Notes: generated by a model not told the origin, from the sequence alone. DNA of 64,000 nt from Cranoglanis bouderius (GCA_023630585.1 CM042535.1:30196899-30260898), one strand, 5' to 3'; positions 1 to 42,094 are shown, counted from the first letter of the stretch. A program made the numbers and translations.

Positions 1-379
1 TAATTTAAACAACAAATAAATAAATGTTAATTAAATTCTGAATGAAATATTAATTAGTTATGCACTATAATGAATCTAAAATAAAAAAGCATTGAATTTA
101 ATAACTAGATAAACAAATAAATACATGGTATGAAAATATTAATATATTATAAGGACAGTGGATATTTGTTTAAACAAACAAACAAACATTTTTCATATAT
201 TATAATGATAATGAATATGTGCTGACGTTTTTTAACCAATATATTATTATGATTTTTTTTTAATTAATATATTATTCTGAATAATAAAGGTTTTCATATA
301 TTTGTAAGTAAATAATTCAAACTTGGTTGTTCTTTTCAAATAAAAATCAGAACTGAATAAAACTGTTAAATGTATTAAT
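1..379. other. AT-rich intergenic DNA, no gene seen
   Basis: Very AT-rich sequence with many TAAAT/ATTAA runs and no open frame of note. In many vertebrates POLH lies head-to-head with XPO5 at this side. No POLH coding sequence is visible in these few hundred bases, so its presence further left is untested. Confidence 0.5.
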
Positions 380-646
380 GGATAAATGTAGTTTAGTGTT
401 GCGCGCGCGCCACCATGCGGTAATCTCCACAAACTTCATTTTCTCGTCTCCGTTCATGCGGCATGAATCGCATTATAATGGCGTCCCATAGAAAACTCCA
501 TTTCCCATGATTCCGCGGGGCTGCCCGGCGCTGCAGCTGCATGCACGCTGTTGCACAGCTCCTCCGTTAAAGCACCTTGTAAGCGCGTGCAGTTAGCTGG
601 ATTTACTACGTGAGCAGTGAACGTGGTGCGCGGTTGGAGCAGTACC
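380..646 (+). promoter_or_regulatory. xpo5: xpo5 promoter and 5' UTR region
   Basis: The sequence changes from AT-rich upstream DNA to a GC- and CpG-rich stretch (GCGCGCGCGC near 401, CCGCGG near 513) directly before the exportin-5 start codon, as expected for a CpG-island promoter of a housekeeping gene. No TATA box is placed convincingly. The ATG at 647 sits in a good Kozak context (ACCATGG) and begins the conserved exportin-5 N-terminus, so the 5' UTR must lie here. The exact transcription start cannot be read from the sequence. Confidence 0.6.
495..514 (+). promoter_or_regulatory. ZNF143/THAP11-type (SBS) motif candidate
   Basis: ACTCCATTTCCCATGATTCC closely follows the vertebrate SBS promoter element (ACTACAATTCCCA followed by a partly variable tail). 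It lies about 140 bp upstream of the xpo5 ATG, inside the GC-rich stretch, which is where this element usually sits. The match is by eye. Function is inferred. Confidence 0.4.
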
Positions 647-31290
<30,644 letters not shown>

Positions 31291-31563
31291 GCATTTTTTT
31301 TAAACAAACACTTTTACATCCTGCCTAACAAGCTGGGTGATACAAGAAGTTTTTTTATTTTATTTTATTAGATTACTATTTTATTTTGAACCACACAGGA
31401 ATTAAAGGGAGATTTGAAGGGAAGTGGGGGGAAAAAAAAGACAGAAAATGACGATAAATCCCTTCACAAAGGAATGTAAAGCAGATATTGAGAGTTCTCT
31501 CCAGTATAAACTGAAGACATGGACATTTCAAGAGCTACATTCCATCATATTCATTCACTTAGT

Positions 31564-31604
<41 letters not shown>

Positions 31605-31710
31605 AACTTTAGTCAAACACTAATTGAATTATGTACAGGAGACAGTATGTAAAAAGTGTTGTTTGTTTCTATTTTGATGTTTTTAATAAATGTAGATTTG
31701 AAAGTCCACT
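31291..31710 (+). other. xpo5: xpo5 3' UTR with poly(A) signal
   Basis: The stretch follows the TAG stop at 31288-31290. It contains a 32-base T run near 31568 and a canonical AATAAA at 31685-31690. The downstream end is estimated from the usual 10-30 nt cleavage distance. Confidence 0.6.
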
Positions 31711-31872
31711 AAGTGTAGTGCAGATTCTGAATGTTTTACTTAATGCTTTACCTTACACACTTATAACATTAGCTGAGCTTTATAAGATCACACTATACAG
31801 TTCTTTTATATACAACACACCAGAGTAGCAGCTAGGCTACTGGCATTTCTACAATACACGTTATATATCAAT

Positions 31873-32095
31873 ATACACTCACCGTCCACTTATTAGGAAC
31901 ACTTGTACACCTGCACATTCATGCAGTTATCTAATCAGCCAATCCTGTGGCAGCAGCGCAATGCAAAAAAAAATAAAAAAAATCATGCAGATCCAGGCCA
32001 AGAGTTTCAGTTAATATTCACATTAAATAGAATGAAGAAAAAAGTGTGATCTCTATGACTTTAACCGTGGCATGGATGTTGGTAGTGATGGTGAA
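31873..32095. mobile_element. Tc1-like terminal fragment
   Basis: ATATACACTCACCGTCCACT, then TATTAGGAACACTTGTACAC and GTTATCTAATCAGCCAATCC, is the left end of a common fish Tc1-like family. It is followed by degraded internal sequence. No right end found. Confidence 0.6.
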
Positions 32096-32389
32096 ATGAA
32101 GCTTTGGGCTTTCCCCTCAACTGTATCGTGAAATGGTTCATTACGCGAAGCTTTTCAACACAGTTGACAACAATGACATCTTGTGGTCAAAAGGTTGAAA
32201 AGCTGCCTTTGCGTCCCAGAGGACCCAGCCATTTTTTTGATTGTTTCATGTAATAAATCAATCACTTTGTACTCTAAAAACCATAAACGCAATAAAAAAA
32301 TATTTAGTCTTTCATGTGTCATGTGTCAGTGTTGATGTAATACTTACACAGTGTATGAATATGAGTCTATGAATGAATTTATGAAAAAA

Positions 32390-33467
32390 TATGAAAAGAG
32401 CTTTCCTGGAGCATTTTGTAGTGCAACTGAAGCAAACAATCAACTATGGGTGGCAAGGCACTGTCAAAAGATCTCCGGGATAAAGTTGTGGACAGTTACA
32501 AGTCAGGAGATGGATACAAAAAATTTTCAAAGTCTTTATTAACGCCTAGAAGCACAGTGAAGTCTATTATTAAGAAGTAGAAGGTATTTGGCACAACACA
32601 GGCCCTCCCTGGATCAGGATGTCACACCAAACTGGATGAAAGAGAGGCTGGTCAGAGAGGCTACCAAGAGGCCTACAGCAACTCTGAAGCAGTTGCAGGA
32701 ATTTATGACAAAGAGTGGTCATTGTGTGCATGTGACAACATCACAAATTCTCCACAAATGTGGCTTGTATGGGAGGGTTGCAAGAAAAAAGCCACTCCTC
32801 AAGAAAGGCCACATGAACGCACCTTGAAGATTCTGAGGCCACATGGAAAAAGGTGTTATGGTCAGATGAAATCCAATACAGCTCACCATCCAAATACCAC
32901 CATTCCTAAAAACGTTACAAAGTTGTCAATGGGAAGAAGGTTTACCTTCCAACATGACAATGACCCAAAGCACACAGCAAAACTGACCACACAGTGGTTG
33001 AAGGAGAAAAAGGTGAATGTCCTTGCATGGCCTAGTCAGAGCCCAGACTTAAACCCCATTGAAGATCTGTGGAATGACTTGAAGTCTGTAGTCCATAAAT
33101 GGTCACCATCAAATTTAACTGAATTTGAGCAGTTCTGCAAAGAAGAATGGACAAATATTGCAAAGTATAGATGTGCAATGTTAGTAGAGACATATCCCAA
33201 CAGACTAAAGGCTGTAATTAATAAAATAAGGCAAATTAAAGCAAGGGGTGATCCTTTTCCCAACTCAGTAATTCTGTTTTTTAATTTAAAAAAAATTCTG
33301 ACACATTGGTGTCTGACATGTTGGTTATATCTTTCACTTGGATGTTATAAGTTGCACTGAGTAAATATAGCTGGATAAAACAAAAACTATGTCCGTCTTC
33401 ATTTCAGGCTGCAAAGCAAGAAAATGTGATTATTTTAAAGGGGGGTGATTCTTTTCTATACCCACTG
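32390..33467 (+). mobile_element. Tc1-like transposon copy C, 5'-truncated
   Basis: The left inverted repeat is absent. Homology begins near 32390 at the transposase start region (GGCAAGGCACTGTCAAAAGA). The right inverted repeat is intact and ends CTATACCCACTG at 33467 followed by TA. This is the best-preserved transposase of the family in the window. Confidence 0.82.
32449..33260 (+). pseudogene. Tc1-like transposase, frameshifted and with a stop
   Basis: The reading runs GGKALSKDLRDKVVDSYKSG, then KSIIKK with an in-frame TAG, RPTATLKQLQEFMTKSGHC and QILHKCGLYGRVARKKP. A deletion-bearing middle follows. From about 32900 there is a long clean DDE end: RFTFQHDNDPKHTAKLTTQW, WPSQSPDLNPIEDLWNDLKS and EEWTNIAKYRCAMLVETYPN. 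At least one stop and frame changes disable it. Confidence 0.78.
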
Positions 33468-33556
33468 TAGATCTACCCCCTGTCACAGCTAGCTAACTGC
33501 TAACTAATTTACAACTATCAATGTTGGATACTACTTTCAGTTTACATTAACTTATA

Positions 33557-33800
33557 GCAGGGGGGCACAGTGGCTTAGTGGCTATCCTGTTTGCCTTGCA
33601 CCTCTGGGGTTGGGGGTTTCCTCCCTCAGTCCAAAGACATGCGAAATAGGTTTATTGGTATTTCCAGATTGACCGTAGTGTGTGCAATTGTGTCCACAAG
33701 GGTGTCCCCCATCTTGTGCCCCGAGTTCTCTGGGATTGGCTCCAGGCTCCCCCACAACCCTGTGTAGGATAAGCGGTATGGAAAATGGATGGATAGATTA
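33557..33800 (+). repeat. SINE-like dispersed repeat
   Basis: Starts GGGGGCACAGTGGCTTAGTG, contains GTCCAAAGACATGCGAAATA and GGCTCCAGGCTCCCCCACAA, and ends GGATAAGCGGTATGGAAAAT followed by GGATGGAT. This wording belongs to a very common teleost repeat. A minus-orientation copy is at 44535-44822 and a 3' fragment near 14695. Confidence 0.65.
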
Positions 33801-33884
33801 AGTCATAGCTGCTAGCTAGATAGCCCTAGGTTGTAATGGGGACATGATAACGCCTACACTTATGAAAGAGCTTCTTTTTTATAA

Positions 33885-34995
33885 TGATGTTTCTTAGATA
33901 CAATCTTGAAAAATACTCACTGACATTCAGAACTAATTGTAGCAGGCTGTATATCAGGCTGTATAGCCTAATGCCAAATATGCAGCCACTTGCATTTTTT
34001 TTGGCTAGTTAGTGATATTGCCATTAATACTGTACATCATAGTTAGATAACACTAGCTATGTGTTTGCAGATCAGACTGACCTGCACCTTAAGTTACTTT
34101 AAAAATGTCTGGTATTTCTCTGTCTGCTTCTTGTCCATTCTTCATGGCATCTACATTACTGTCTGTTTCACTTTAGTTTTATTTACAGAAGCCAAATGGA
34201 GATGAGGTGAATAATGACCAATAGCATTGCAAGTATAGCAGGTAATAACATAATTTCTCTAATTTAACAAAATTTCTCTAACTAAATAATTTCTCTAAAT
34301 AATAACATAATAACTCCAGGATTTGCAAGCAAAAGAAAAATCCAAGCAGGCCAAATCGGTCTCAAGACAAACCATTCCACCAGGAGTTCTCCAGGATCTC
34401 TCAATGGCCAGTCCAAGACTGGCATATGCCAAGTAGGCCCAACTGGTCATCTGTCCCTGCTGAAACTTTAAAACCTAAAAAGGGACTTCCACTTGCACAT
34501 AAATGGGACACTATTAGGTGGTGCTAAATGTTCCATACTGCTTTTCAGTCTCAGGAAAAAGGTACAGAACTGCACCATCGCTTGTGCAATGGATGGGAGT
34601 GCACCATCAAGGATGTACCTTTAGTACAGGGGTTCAGTAACTGAATAGAGCACTTTTGGGAATTTTACCTGGGGTTTTGGACACATCAGTCTGAACTAGT
34701 TAAAAATTAACCTGTACATGGTAAAGGTTGCAGAGTTAAACACTGTGTCTGTAGACTAGCATGTACCACAAACATGTCCACATGAAGGTTAATTGAGATT
34801 AGACCACTGCATACATCAGTGGCATTTCACCTGCTTCAATACACACCAGGACTGAAGGAAAAGCTCTTGAAATAAAGGTGTGATGGTGTTTAGTTCTCAG
34901 TGTGTTTAATGTTAATGTTCCTTCCTTAAAATGTTCAACATGAAATGGCTTTGTATTATCCACTTTAATCTAAATTTGATAAATGAGAATGCGAT
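33885..34995 (+). repeat. Segmental duplication unit, copy 1
   Basis: Matches 36178-37235 almost end to end, from TTCTTAGATACAATCTTGAA to GATTTAGAAGAAAAAAAA. It contains a version of the short ORF described at 36545 (about 34318-34527). Its 3' half also matches 35447-35790. Confidence 0.85.
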
Positions 34996-35355
34996 TTAGA
35001 AGAAAAAAAAAGCACATATAACGAGAGAAAGAAAGGAAGGAGGAACAATTGAAGAGAAGGGGGGGACGGGACAGATATAACAATGAAAGGAAGAATTTGA
35101 GAGAATACAGGAAAGGTGGAAAAATGAAGAGAAAGGAAAAGAAAAGGAGGGGGAGAAAGGACAAAAGGAAGAGAATGGAGAGTAAGAAAAGGAGGAATAT
35201 GAAAAGGTGAAAAACAAGAAAAATAAAAAGAGAAAGAAAGAAGCAAAAAAAAGAAAAAAGAAAAAAAAAAAAAAAAAAAAAAGCAGGAAGGTAAAAAAGA
35301 AGAAAAGAAGGAAAGATAGAAAAGTGAAAAAGAACAGTAGAGCAGAAAGAGAAAG
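34996..35355 (+). repeat. Long purine-only tract
   Basis: About 360 bases are almost entirely A and G on this strand (GAGAGAAAGAAAGGAAGGAG, then runs of GAAAAGG and a pure A stretch near 35262-35282), broken by few pyrimidines. Minus-strand Phe/Ser/Leu frames here are compositional artefacts. Confidence 0.85.
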
Positions 35356-35446
35356 AGCCTAGTTAAATTAAGCTTAATTTACCATCACCATCAGTGAGTG
35401 TTCTGTAAAATATTTATGTTTTGTCACTTTCTCTCAGTAATTCATG

Positions 35447-35790
35447 GAGCACTTTTGGGAATTTTACCTGGTGTTTAGACATATCAGTCAGAGCTAGTTA
35501 AAAATTAGCCTGTGCATGGTAAAGAGTTGCAGAGTTAAACAATGCAGCTGTAGACTAGCATGTAACACAAACATGTCCACATGAAGGTTAGCTGAGATTC
35601 GACCACCACATCATCAAAGACATTTCACCTGTTTCATTTCACACCGGGACTGAAGGAAAAGATCTTGAAATAAAAGCATGATGGTGTTTAGTTCTGTGTG
35701 TTTCATGCTAATGCAAATCCTTCCATTGTTCACCATGAATCAGCCGTGTAATAGCCATCTTTAACCTCAATTTAATAAAAGAACACAAAT
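35447..35790 (+). repeat. Segmental duplication unit, partial copy 2
   Basis: Homologous to the 3' third of the flanking units: GGAGCACTTTTGGGAATTTT, TAGACTAGCATGTAACACAA, CATGTCCACATGAAGGTTAG. It is more diverged than the two full copies are from each other. Confidence 0.75.
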
Positions 35791-36177
35791 GTAGTGCTAT
35801 AGATGTAAAGAAAAGAACATCATGTTTTTGAAATGATGGACATTTGAAGACGTTTGTAAAATAAACGTAACCTGTAAATTTAAGACAAAGTATTGATTTT
35901 GACATTTCATAGAAGTAACACAAAATTCTAACAAGGGATTTATTTTTCATCTCTGATCCAGCGTTCCATATCCACTTCCTTAGTTAGAATAAATTAAAAG
36001 AATGGTTAATATTGTTCTTTCTATAAGATAGCCAATTCTGCTTATAGGAAGCATAGTTAAAACCAAACAAAGCATTTAACTAGAAACGTGTATTTATTTC
36101 TAACATTTTCAGAGCATTCTTATATGCAAATCATGTCAGATCTTTTTCAATCTTTAATCTGATATAGCAACCAACAA

Positions 36178-37235
36178 GATTTCTTAGAGACAATCTTGAA
36201 AAATACTCACTGACATTCAGAACTAATTGTAGCAGGCTGTATATCAGGCTGTATAGCCTAATGCCAAATATGCAGCCAGTTGCATTTTTTTTCGCTAGTT
36301 AGTGATGTTGCAGTTAATACTGTACATCATAGTTAGATAACATTAGCTATGTGTTTGCAGATCAGACTGACCTGCACCTTAAGTTACTTTAAAAATATTT
36401 GGTATTTCTCTGTCTGCTTCTTGTCCATTCTTCATGGCATCTACATTATTGTCTGTTTCACTTTAGTTTTATTTACAGAAGCCAAATGGAGATGAGGTGA
36501 ATAATGCAAGAATTGCAAGCATTGCAAGAATAGCAGGTAATAACATAATTTCTAAGAACTCCAGGATTTGCAAGCAAAAGAAAAACCCAAGCAGGCCAAA
36601 TCAGTCTCAAGACAAACCATTCCGCCAGGAGTTCTCCAGGATCTCCCGATGGCCAGTCCAAGACTGGCATATGCCAAGTAGGCCCAGCTGGTCATCTGTC
36701 CCTGCTGAAACTTTAAAACCTAAAAAGGGACTTCCACTTGCACATGAATGGGACACTGTTAGGTGGTGCTAAATGTTCTATACTGCTTTTCAGTCTCAGG
36801 AAAAAGGTACAGAACTGCACCATCGCTTGTGCAAAGGGTGGGGGTGCACCATCAAGGATGTACCTTTAGTACAGGGGTCCAGTAACTGAATAGAGCACTT
36901 TTGGGAATTTTACCTGGTGTTTTGGACACATCAGTCTGAGCTAGTTAAAAATTATCCTGTGCATGGTAAAGAGTTGCAGAGTTCAGAACTGTGTCTGTAG
37001 ACTAGCATGTAACACAAACATGTCCACATGAAGGTTAATTGAGATTAGACCACTGCATACATCAGTGGCATTTCACCTGCTTCATTTCACACCAGGACTG
37101 AAGGAAAAGCTCTTGAAATGAAGGTGTGATGCTGTTTAGTTCTCAATGTGTTTAATGTTGATGTTCATTACTTCCAATGTTCAACATGAAATGGCTTTGT
37201 ATTATCCACCTTAATCATTTAGAAGGAAAAAAAGC
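36178..37235 (+). repeat. Segmental duplication unit, copy 3
   Basis: Near-identical to 33885-34995. It ends at CATTTAGAAGGAAAAAAAGC, where a long TA microsatellite takes over. At the same point copy 1 runs into the purine tract. Confidence 0.85.
36545..36772 (+). CDS. Unrecognised short ORF, possible exon, present in two copies
   Basis: About 75 codons read NSRICKQKKNPSRPNQ..., RQEFSRISRWPVQDWHMPSR and KPKKGLPLAHEWDTVRWC and stop. The same frame is open in the duplicate at about 34318-34527, with changes such as Q to R, R to H, R to Q, S to N, E to K and V to I, and no stop. The balanced composition (Trp, Cys, Pro) looks more like a protein than random AT-rich DNA. No family is recognised. 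A 3' terminal exon or a transposon gene relic are both possible. The changes are mostly amino-acid-altering transitions, which argues against strong constraint. Confidence 0.3.
   Translation: MISKNSRICKQKKNPSRPNQSQDKPFRQEFSRISRWPVQDWHMPSRPSWSSVPAETLKPKKGLPLAHEWDTVRWC

Positions 37236-37327
<92 letters not shown>
37236..37327. repeat. (TA)n microsatellite, about 90 bp
   Basis: Uninterrupted TA run directly after duplication copy 3. Confidence 0.95.
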
Positions 37328-37330
<3 letters not shown>

Positions 37331-38239
37331 AAAGTAAATAGTCACATTTTGGAAAAGGTTGTAAATTTGTAATGTAAGCCATAGGATTGACACAGTACTG
37401 AATATGTTAAATTTGAGATATAATATTCTAACTTGGAAATTCTCCAAGTTACAAATAATTTTGTGCTCAAGTTCCAGTGATCTTCTAGTGACTCCACTAT
37501 ATGAGATTCTGTCCTTATAGTGCACTTAAATTACATTTCTGTCTTTACCGAAAATCTACTTTTTTCAACTGTTCAATTGTTTTTGACTGGGATTTCAGAG
37601 AAAGCAGTCATATTTGCCATTTATTTTTTATGTCATTGATGGAATAAAAAAATTGTTTGCTAATTTAGCCTTTATTTATTTATTTATTTATTTTTTAATG
37701 TCATATGGTTTTCATCACCCACTGCATCCAGTCTATATTTCTAATCAGGGCAACAGATGGCTGGATTCTCTGTGTCTGTCTTTGTCCTGTGCCTTAGCGG
37801 AGTACAGCCAGGTGTCCTAATGGCTCTGCTCAGGACGCAAAATGTGTTCTATCGCATGCCACAGGCCACACCATCTTCCGCTTGTCTTATTCCCTGCCCC
37901 CACTTACTATATACATGCCTGATCTCACCCTCCCTTGTCCAGTGTCCCAGCTCTGCCTCCCACCCTTTCTGCTGGTGCTGTTTACCAAAGAGAGGACATG
38001 GTTTAGCTTGTGCAGGGTTACAGATATATCTGTGTGTGACAAAAGATGTCAATAAATTTGGTGGTTGTTGCTTTTTTTGTTAGTGTAACAGATCTTGGCT
38101 GTATGGCTTGAGACAAGGTTTATGCTGCTGACACTGGATGATGATGACTACAGTGACTACATCTGTCACATGGCCATGTATCAGATATACCCCCCCTCTG
38201 AGACTATCGGAACGACAAGGCCAATTCATTTGTTTGTGC

Positions 38240-39380
38240 TATACATACACTAGGCTCTTTCAGTTGTTTATTTCAGGGGGTTTGTCCCTTCAGTCTCCTC
38301 TTCAGGAGGTAAAATGCTGCTCAGTTGGGTTAAGGTCTGATGATTGACTTGGCCTTTCACCTTTTCCTCCTTTGTTGAGTTGGCAGTGTGTTTTGGATCA
38401 TTGTCTTGCTGCATGATGAAGTTCCTCCCGATTAATTTGGATGCAATTCTGCTGCTATCATCATGAGTTACATCATCAATAAAGATTAGTGAAGCTGTTC
38501 CAGAAGCAGCCATGTAAGCCCAATGACACTACCTCCACCATGTTTCACAGATGAGCTTGTATGTTCTGGATCATGAGCAGATCCTTTCTTTCTCCACATT
38601 TTGGCCTTTCCATCAGTTTGGTAGAGGTTAATCTTGGTTCCAGAACTTTTGTGGCTCATCTCTGTCTTTCTTTGCAAATTCCAATCTGGCTTTCTGATTC
38701 TTACAGCTGAGGAGTGGTTTACATCTTGTGGTATGGCCTCTATATTTCTGCTCTCGAAGACCTCTTCGAATGGTGGATTGTGATCCCTTCACTCCTGCCC
38801 TGTGGAGGTTGTTAATGATGTCATTGATTGTTGTTTTGGGGTTTTTCTTCACAGCTCTCACAATGGTTCTCTCTCATCAGCTGTTGTTTTTCTTGGGCGA
38901 CCTGTTCCATTTCTGTTTGTTAGTACATCAGTGGTTTCTTTCTTTTTCAGGACATTCCAAATTGTTGTATTGGCTATGCCCAATGTTTGTGCAATGCCTC
39001 TGGTTGATTTTCACTCTTTTCTCAGCTTCAAAATGGCTTGCTTTTCTCCCATAGACAGCTCTCTGACCTTTGGCTTATCCTTTTAAACAACAAATGCAGT
39101 CTTTACAGGTGAAACTGAAGGCTAAAACCAAGAGTAGATGTTCAGAGCTATTTATTGTTTAAACAGTCAATTTAACAGGACACATCTGGTTAACAAGAAA
39201 CACCTGTCAGTCACATGTTCCAATATTTTTGCTCACCTACATATAAATACCAAGAAATAAAAGCTGAAATTCTAAACTCTTTTCTCATATTCATTTTTTG
39301 ATCTCAAACCCAAATGTCTTCAGTATACAGCAAAAAAATATTGAATAGGCCTTGCTGTTCCAATAGTTTTGGAGGGGACT
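38240..39380 (-). mobile_element. Tc1-like transposon D, one end missing
   Basis: The right end TCCAATAGTTTTGGAGGGGA followed by CTATA is a typical inverted terminus. The minus strand carries a different Tc1 subfamily from copies A-C: helix-turn-helix text near 38890-39060, then TINDIINNLHRAGVKGSQST, KARLEFAKKDRDEPQKFWNQ, SVKHGGGSV, and MQQDNDPKHTANSTKEE near 38380-38420. The last part of the DDE domain and the left terminus are absent. Frames are broken. Confidence 0.75.
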
Positions 39381-39389
39381 ATATTCTCA

Positions 39390-40040
39390 ATTTAGCACCA
39401 CATACGAAAGTGGCTTGGGCCTAATTTGATTTTTGTGTCCACACAATCCTTAAAAACATCACGGCTGTGTCATATTATGGCAGAAAATCAGATTTGTGTC
39501 ACTTCAACCTGGTAATGTGAACATATCCATGTGCATGGTTACAATTATATACACTTCTGCACAATTAAAAAAAAATAAAAAAAGATTTATAAGTCTAGTG
39601 AATTGCTAATTAAAAGTTGTTGTAGTTTTTCCCCCTTCTCTTCTTCTACTTTGTGTTTTTATCCTCTTCGAGTGCCTTTGCTTCTTGCCAGGCTGCCACT
39701 GTAAACAACAATTTGTTTTTAATGACTGGTCTGATTAAATAAAAGGTTAAAAACAAAAACAGTATTACTAAAATCCATAAGAGTTCATTCAACATCTATT
39801 CTGTTTCAGTAACAAGCACAAATTCTGTATTTTACTTTTATTCATTTCCAATCTCATTACATTTCTGTGCATTATATCATCCTACAGTTTCTCAGCAAAG
39901 ACAACGAGAAAAAAATCAATACATGCAATGACAGCATGCTGATTTATACACGCCCCTGTCGAGCTTGGACTCTTTCTACAGACTGAAAGGATGGAAGGAC
40001 TGCAGGTATGGAACTAGAGAGATGAAAATGCAGCTGTTAT
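39390..40040. other. Intergenic, nothing recognised
   Basis: AT-rich single-copy-looking DNA with no open frame of note and no repeat that I recognise. Confidence 0.4.
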
Positions 40041-40044
40041 TCCT

Positions 40045-40046
<2 letters not shown>

Positions 40047-40096
<50 letters not shown>
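40047..40096. repeat. (TC)n microsatellite
   Basis: About 24 CT dinucleotides. Confidence 0.92.
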
Positions 40097-40102
<6 letters not shown>

Positions 40103-40165
40103 CATTGCTGTGACTTTAAGCCCTGTGAGACATAAAACAGCGAAGACACAGTGCGTGGACCAATA

Positions 40166-40169
<4 letters not shown>

Positions 40170-40207
<38 letters not shown>
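40170..40207. repeat. (CA)n microsatellite
   Basis: About 18 CA dinucleotides. Confidence 0.9.
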
Positions 40208-40209
<2 letters not shown>

Positions 40210-40497
40210 CAGGAGCCTGGCAGCAGAGACACTCCAACATATGTCTGTCTCTCCAGCAGATTAATGGCACTATATTAATATTAACACCGAGTAGTGGGGA
40301 GAAGTGGGCGGAGTCAGTGTGTGTGTGTGTGCGTGTGCATGGAGCAAGTAATAGGCATGGATGGAGGATTAACCAGGCAGTTTTTCTTTCTTTCTTTTTT
40401 TTCTCTTTCAAATACCCCACCTCTCCACCCTGTCCGAAGGGGGCGTTTCAGTCTCTCTGGCTGATCCTCTGTCTCAGACAGGACAGCAGCAGCAACA

Positions 40498-40499
<2 letters not shown>

Positions 40500-40565
<66 letters not shown>
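40500..40565. repeat. (CA)n microsatellite, long
   Basis: About 33 CA dinucleotides, immediately upstream of a possible short leader exon (ATGCTCCAACAAG then GTAC at 40585), which is discussed as a weak lead only. Confidence 0.92.
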
Positions 40566-40567
<2 letters not shown>

Positions 40568-41464
40568 AGACTGCTCCAGGAAAGATGCTCCAACAAGGTA
40601 CTTCACTTTTTTCTATTCTCTGTTTCTCTCTGTCCTTCCTTCTCTCGATCCTCTCTGGCTGGGGCAATCCCTTACTTCAGCAGGACGAGGCTCTGAGTTT
40701 ATTCATAGCTGTGTTTACACCCCTGTTCTGCTTACTTGCACAAGGACAGTCATGCTATTTGACCGTATAGTGATATACAGTTAAATATAGAGCTTGATAC
40801 AGATGGGTATATGTGGTGTGAGGTTTTATGTAGTCTTGGCAGATTATATAATAATGGTGTGAGTGAGCGGTGAGCAGTCAGAAACTGTAAATCCTGATTT
40901 TTCTGTTATGTGTTTATGGGTAAAGCTGAGAGACAGAGCTACAGTATGCATTCGGCTGGCCTGGTCATCATGTTTCATCAGTTTGTGAGTCCACCATTAA
41001 TACTATTTACATCTATCAATGCTACTAATGCTAGTCTGGTGTCTACATGCTTACTCACCTATGCAAATTTAATACTTACCATTGTGATTCAACTTTGAAC
41101 TGATTAGTCATTCATTATAAAGTATTCACTGATTCATCTGATTCTCGATCTGATTTATGATCTTAGCTCTTGAGACATTTTTCAATGATTTGACAAGTTT
41201 CAATAAACATAATTTTCAGTGGAAAATTATTGCATAAAATGGTATCTATAAAATGATATAACCTATATAATATAAAATTAGGTTTTGTGATACTGAGCTG
41301 AGAATACTGACAACAAGTTGTTATTCAAATCAAAAGAAGAAAGAGTCAAATTTTGCTGCATTTTACTGCATGCACAAGCATTAAACTGACATGGGCTTAA
41401 ACGTAACATATTTAAGGAAGAACCTATTTAATATTGCTTTGGTTTCAACAACAAAAAAAGGGTT

Positions 41465-42090
41465 TAATGAATAATTTCACGTGATATGATTCATACCACA
41501 GACCACATGTAAAAAACTGATGATCACGTGAAATGAGTTTCTAAAGTCTTGTAAAATAAAAATAAATAAATAAACCCATGTGAAAGTGCATTGAAATTGA
41601 ATATGGGACATCATATGAAAAAGTATTCATGTGAGAAAACTATAAATTATATAAATGAATCATGTGTACATGTCATGTGAAAAAAGAATCTTGTGAAAAA
41701 TATAGTGAAAATAAATGAATTTTTTTAAAAAATCACGTGACAAAATGTATCATGTATAAAAATCACGTGAAAATAAATGAATCCTGAAAAATAATGATGT
41801 CAAAATAAGGAAATCATGTTAAAAATCACATGAAACTAAATGAATTGTGCAAAAATACCATGAAAATAAATAAGTTGTGTAAAAATCAAATGTTAAGCTA
41901 AATGAAATATGTTAAAATAACATGAAAATGAATGAATTGTGCTTAAAAATTAATTACGTGTGAAAAATTGTATGTGAAAATGAATCATGTCTAAATAAGA
42001 TATATAAATAAAAATTCACTCCATGTGAAAAGTGTGTGAAACAACACGTCTAAAAGCTGCATGTGTAAATTTTACACATGAATCCTGAAG
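41465..42090 (+). repeat. Degenerate tandem repeat rich in CACGTG/CATGTG
   Basis: Units of roughly 30-40 bp follow the pattern AAAAATCACGTGAAAATAAA plus TGAAT and spacer. CACGTG, CATGTG, CATGTAA and CACATG cores recur at irregular spacing across about 600 bp. No ORF spans it. It looks like an old, diverged minisatellite. Confidence 0.65.
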
Positions 42091-42094
42091 ATCA

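Noticed and set aside
1..646. Search for a divergent POLH first exon
   Set aside because: Minus-strand frames at 247-432 and 454-720 show no polymerase eta text; nothing supports it inside the window.
34965..35246. Phe/Ser/Leu-rich ORFs on the minus strand
   Set aside because: Composition artefact of the purine tract.
40037..40784. His/Thr, Cys/Val and Arg/Glu repeat ORFs
   Set aside because: Translations of CA, GT and TC microsatellites.
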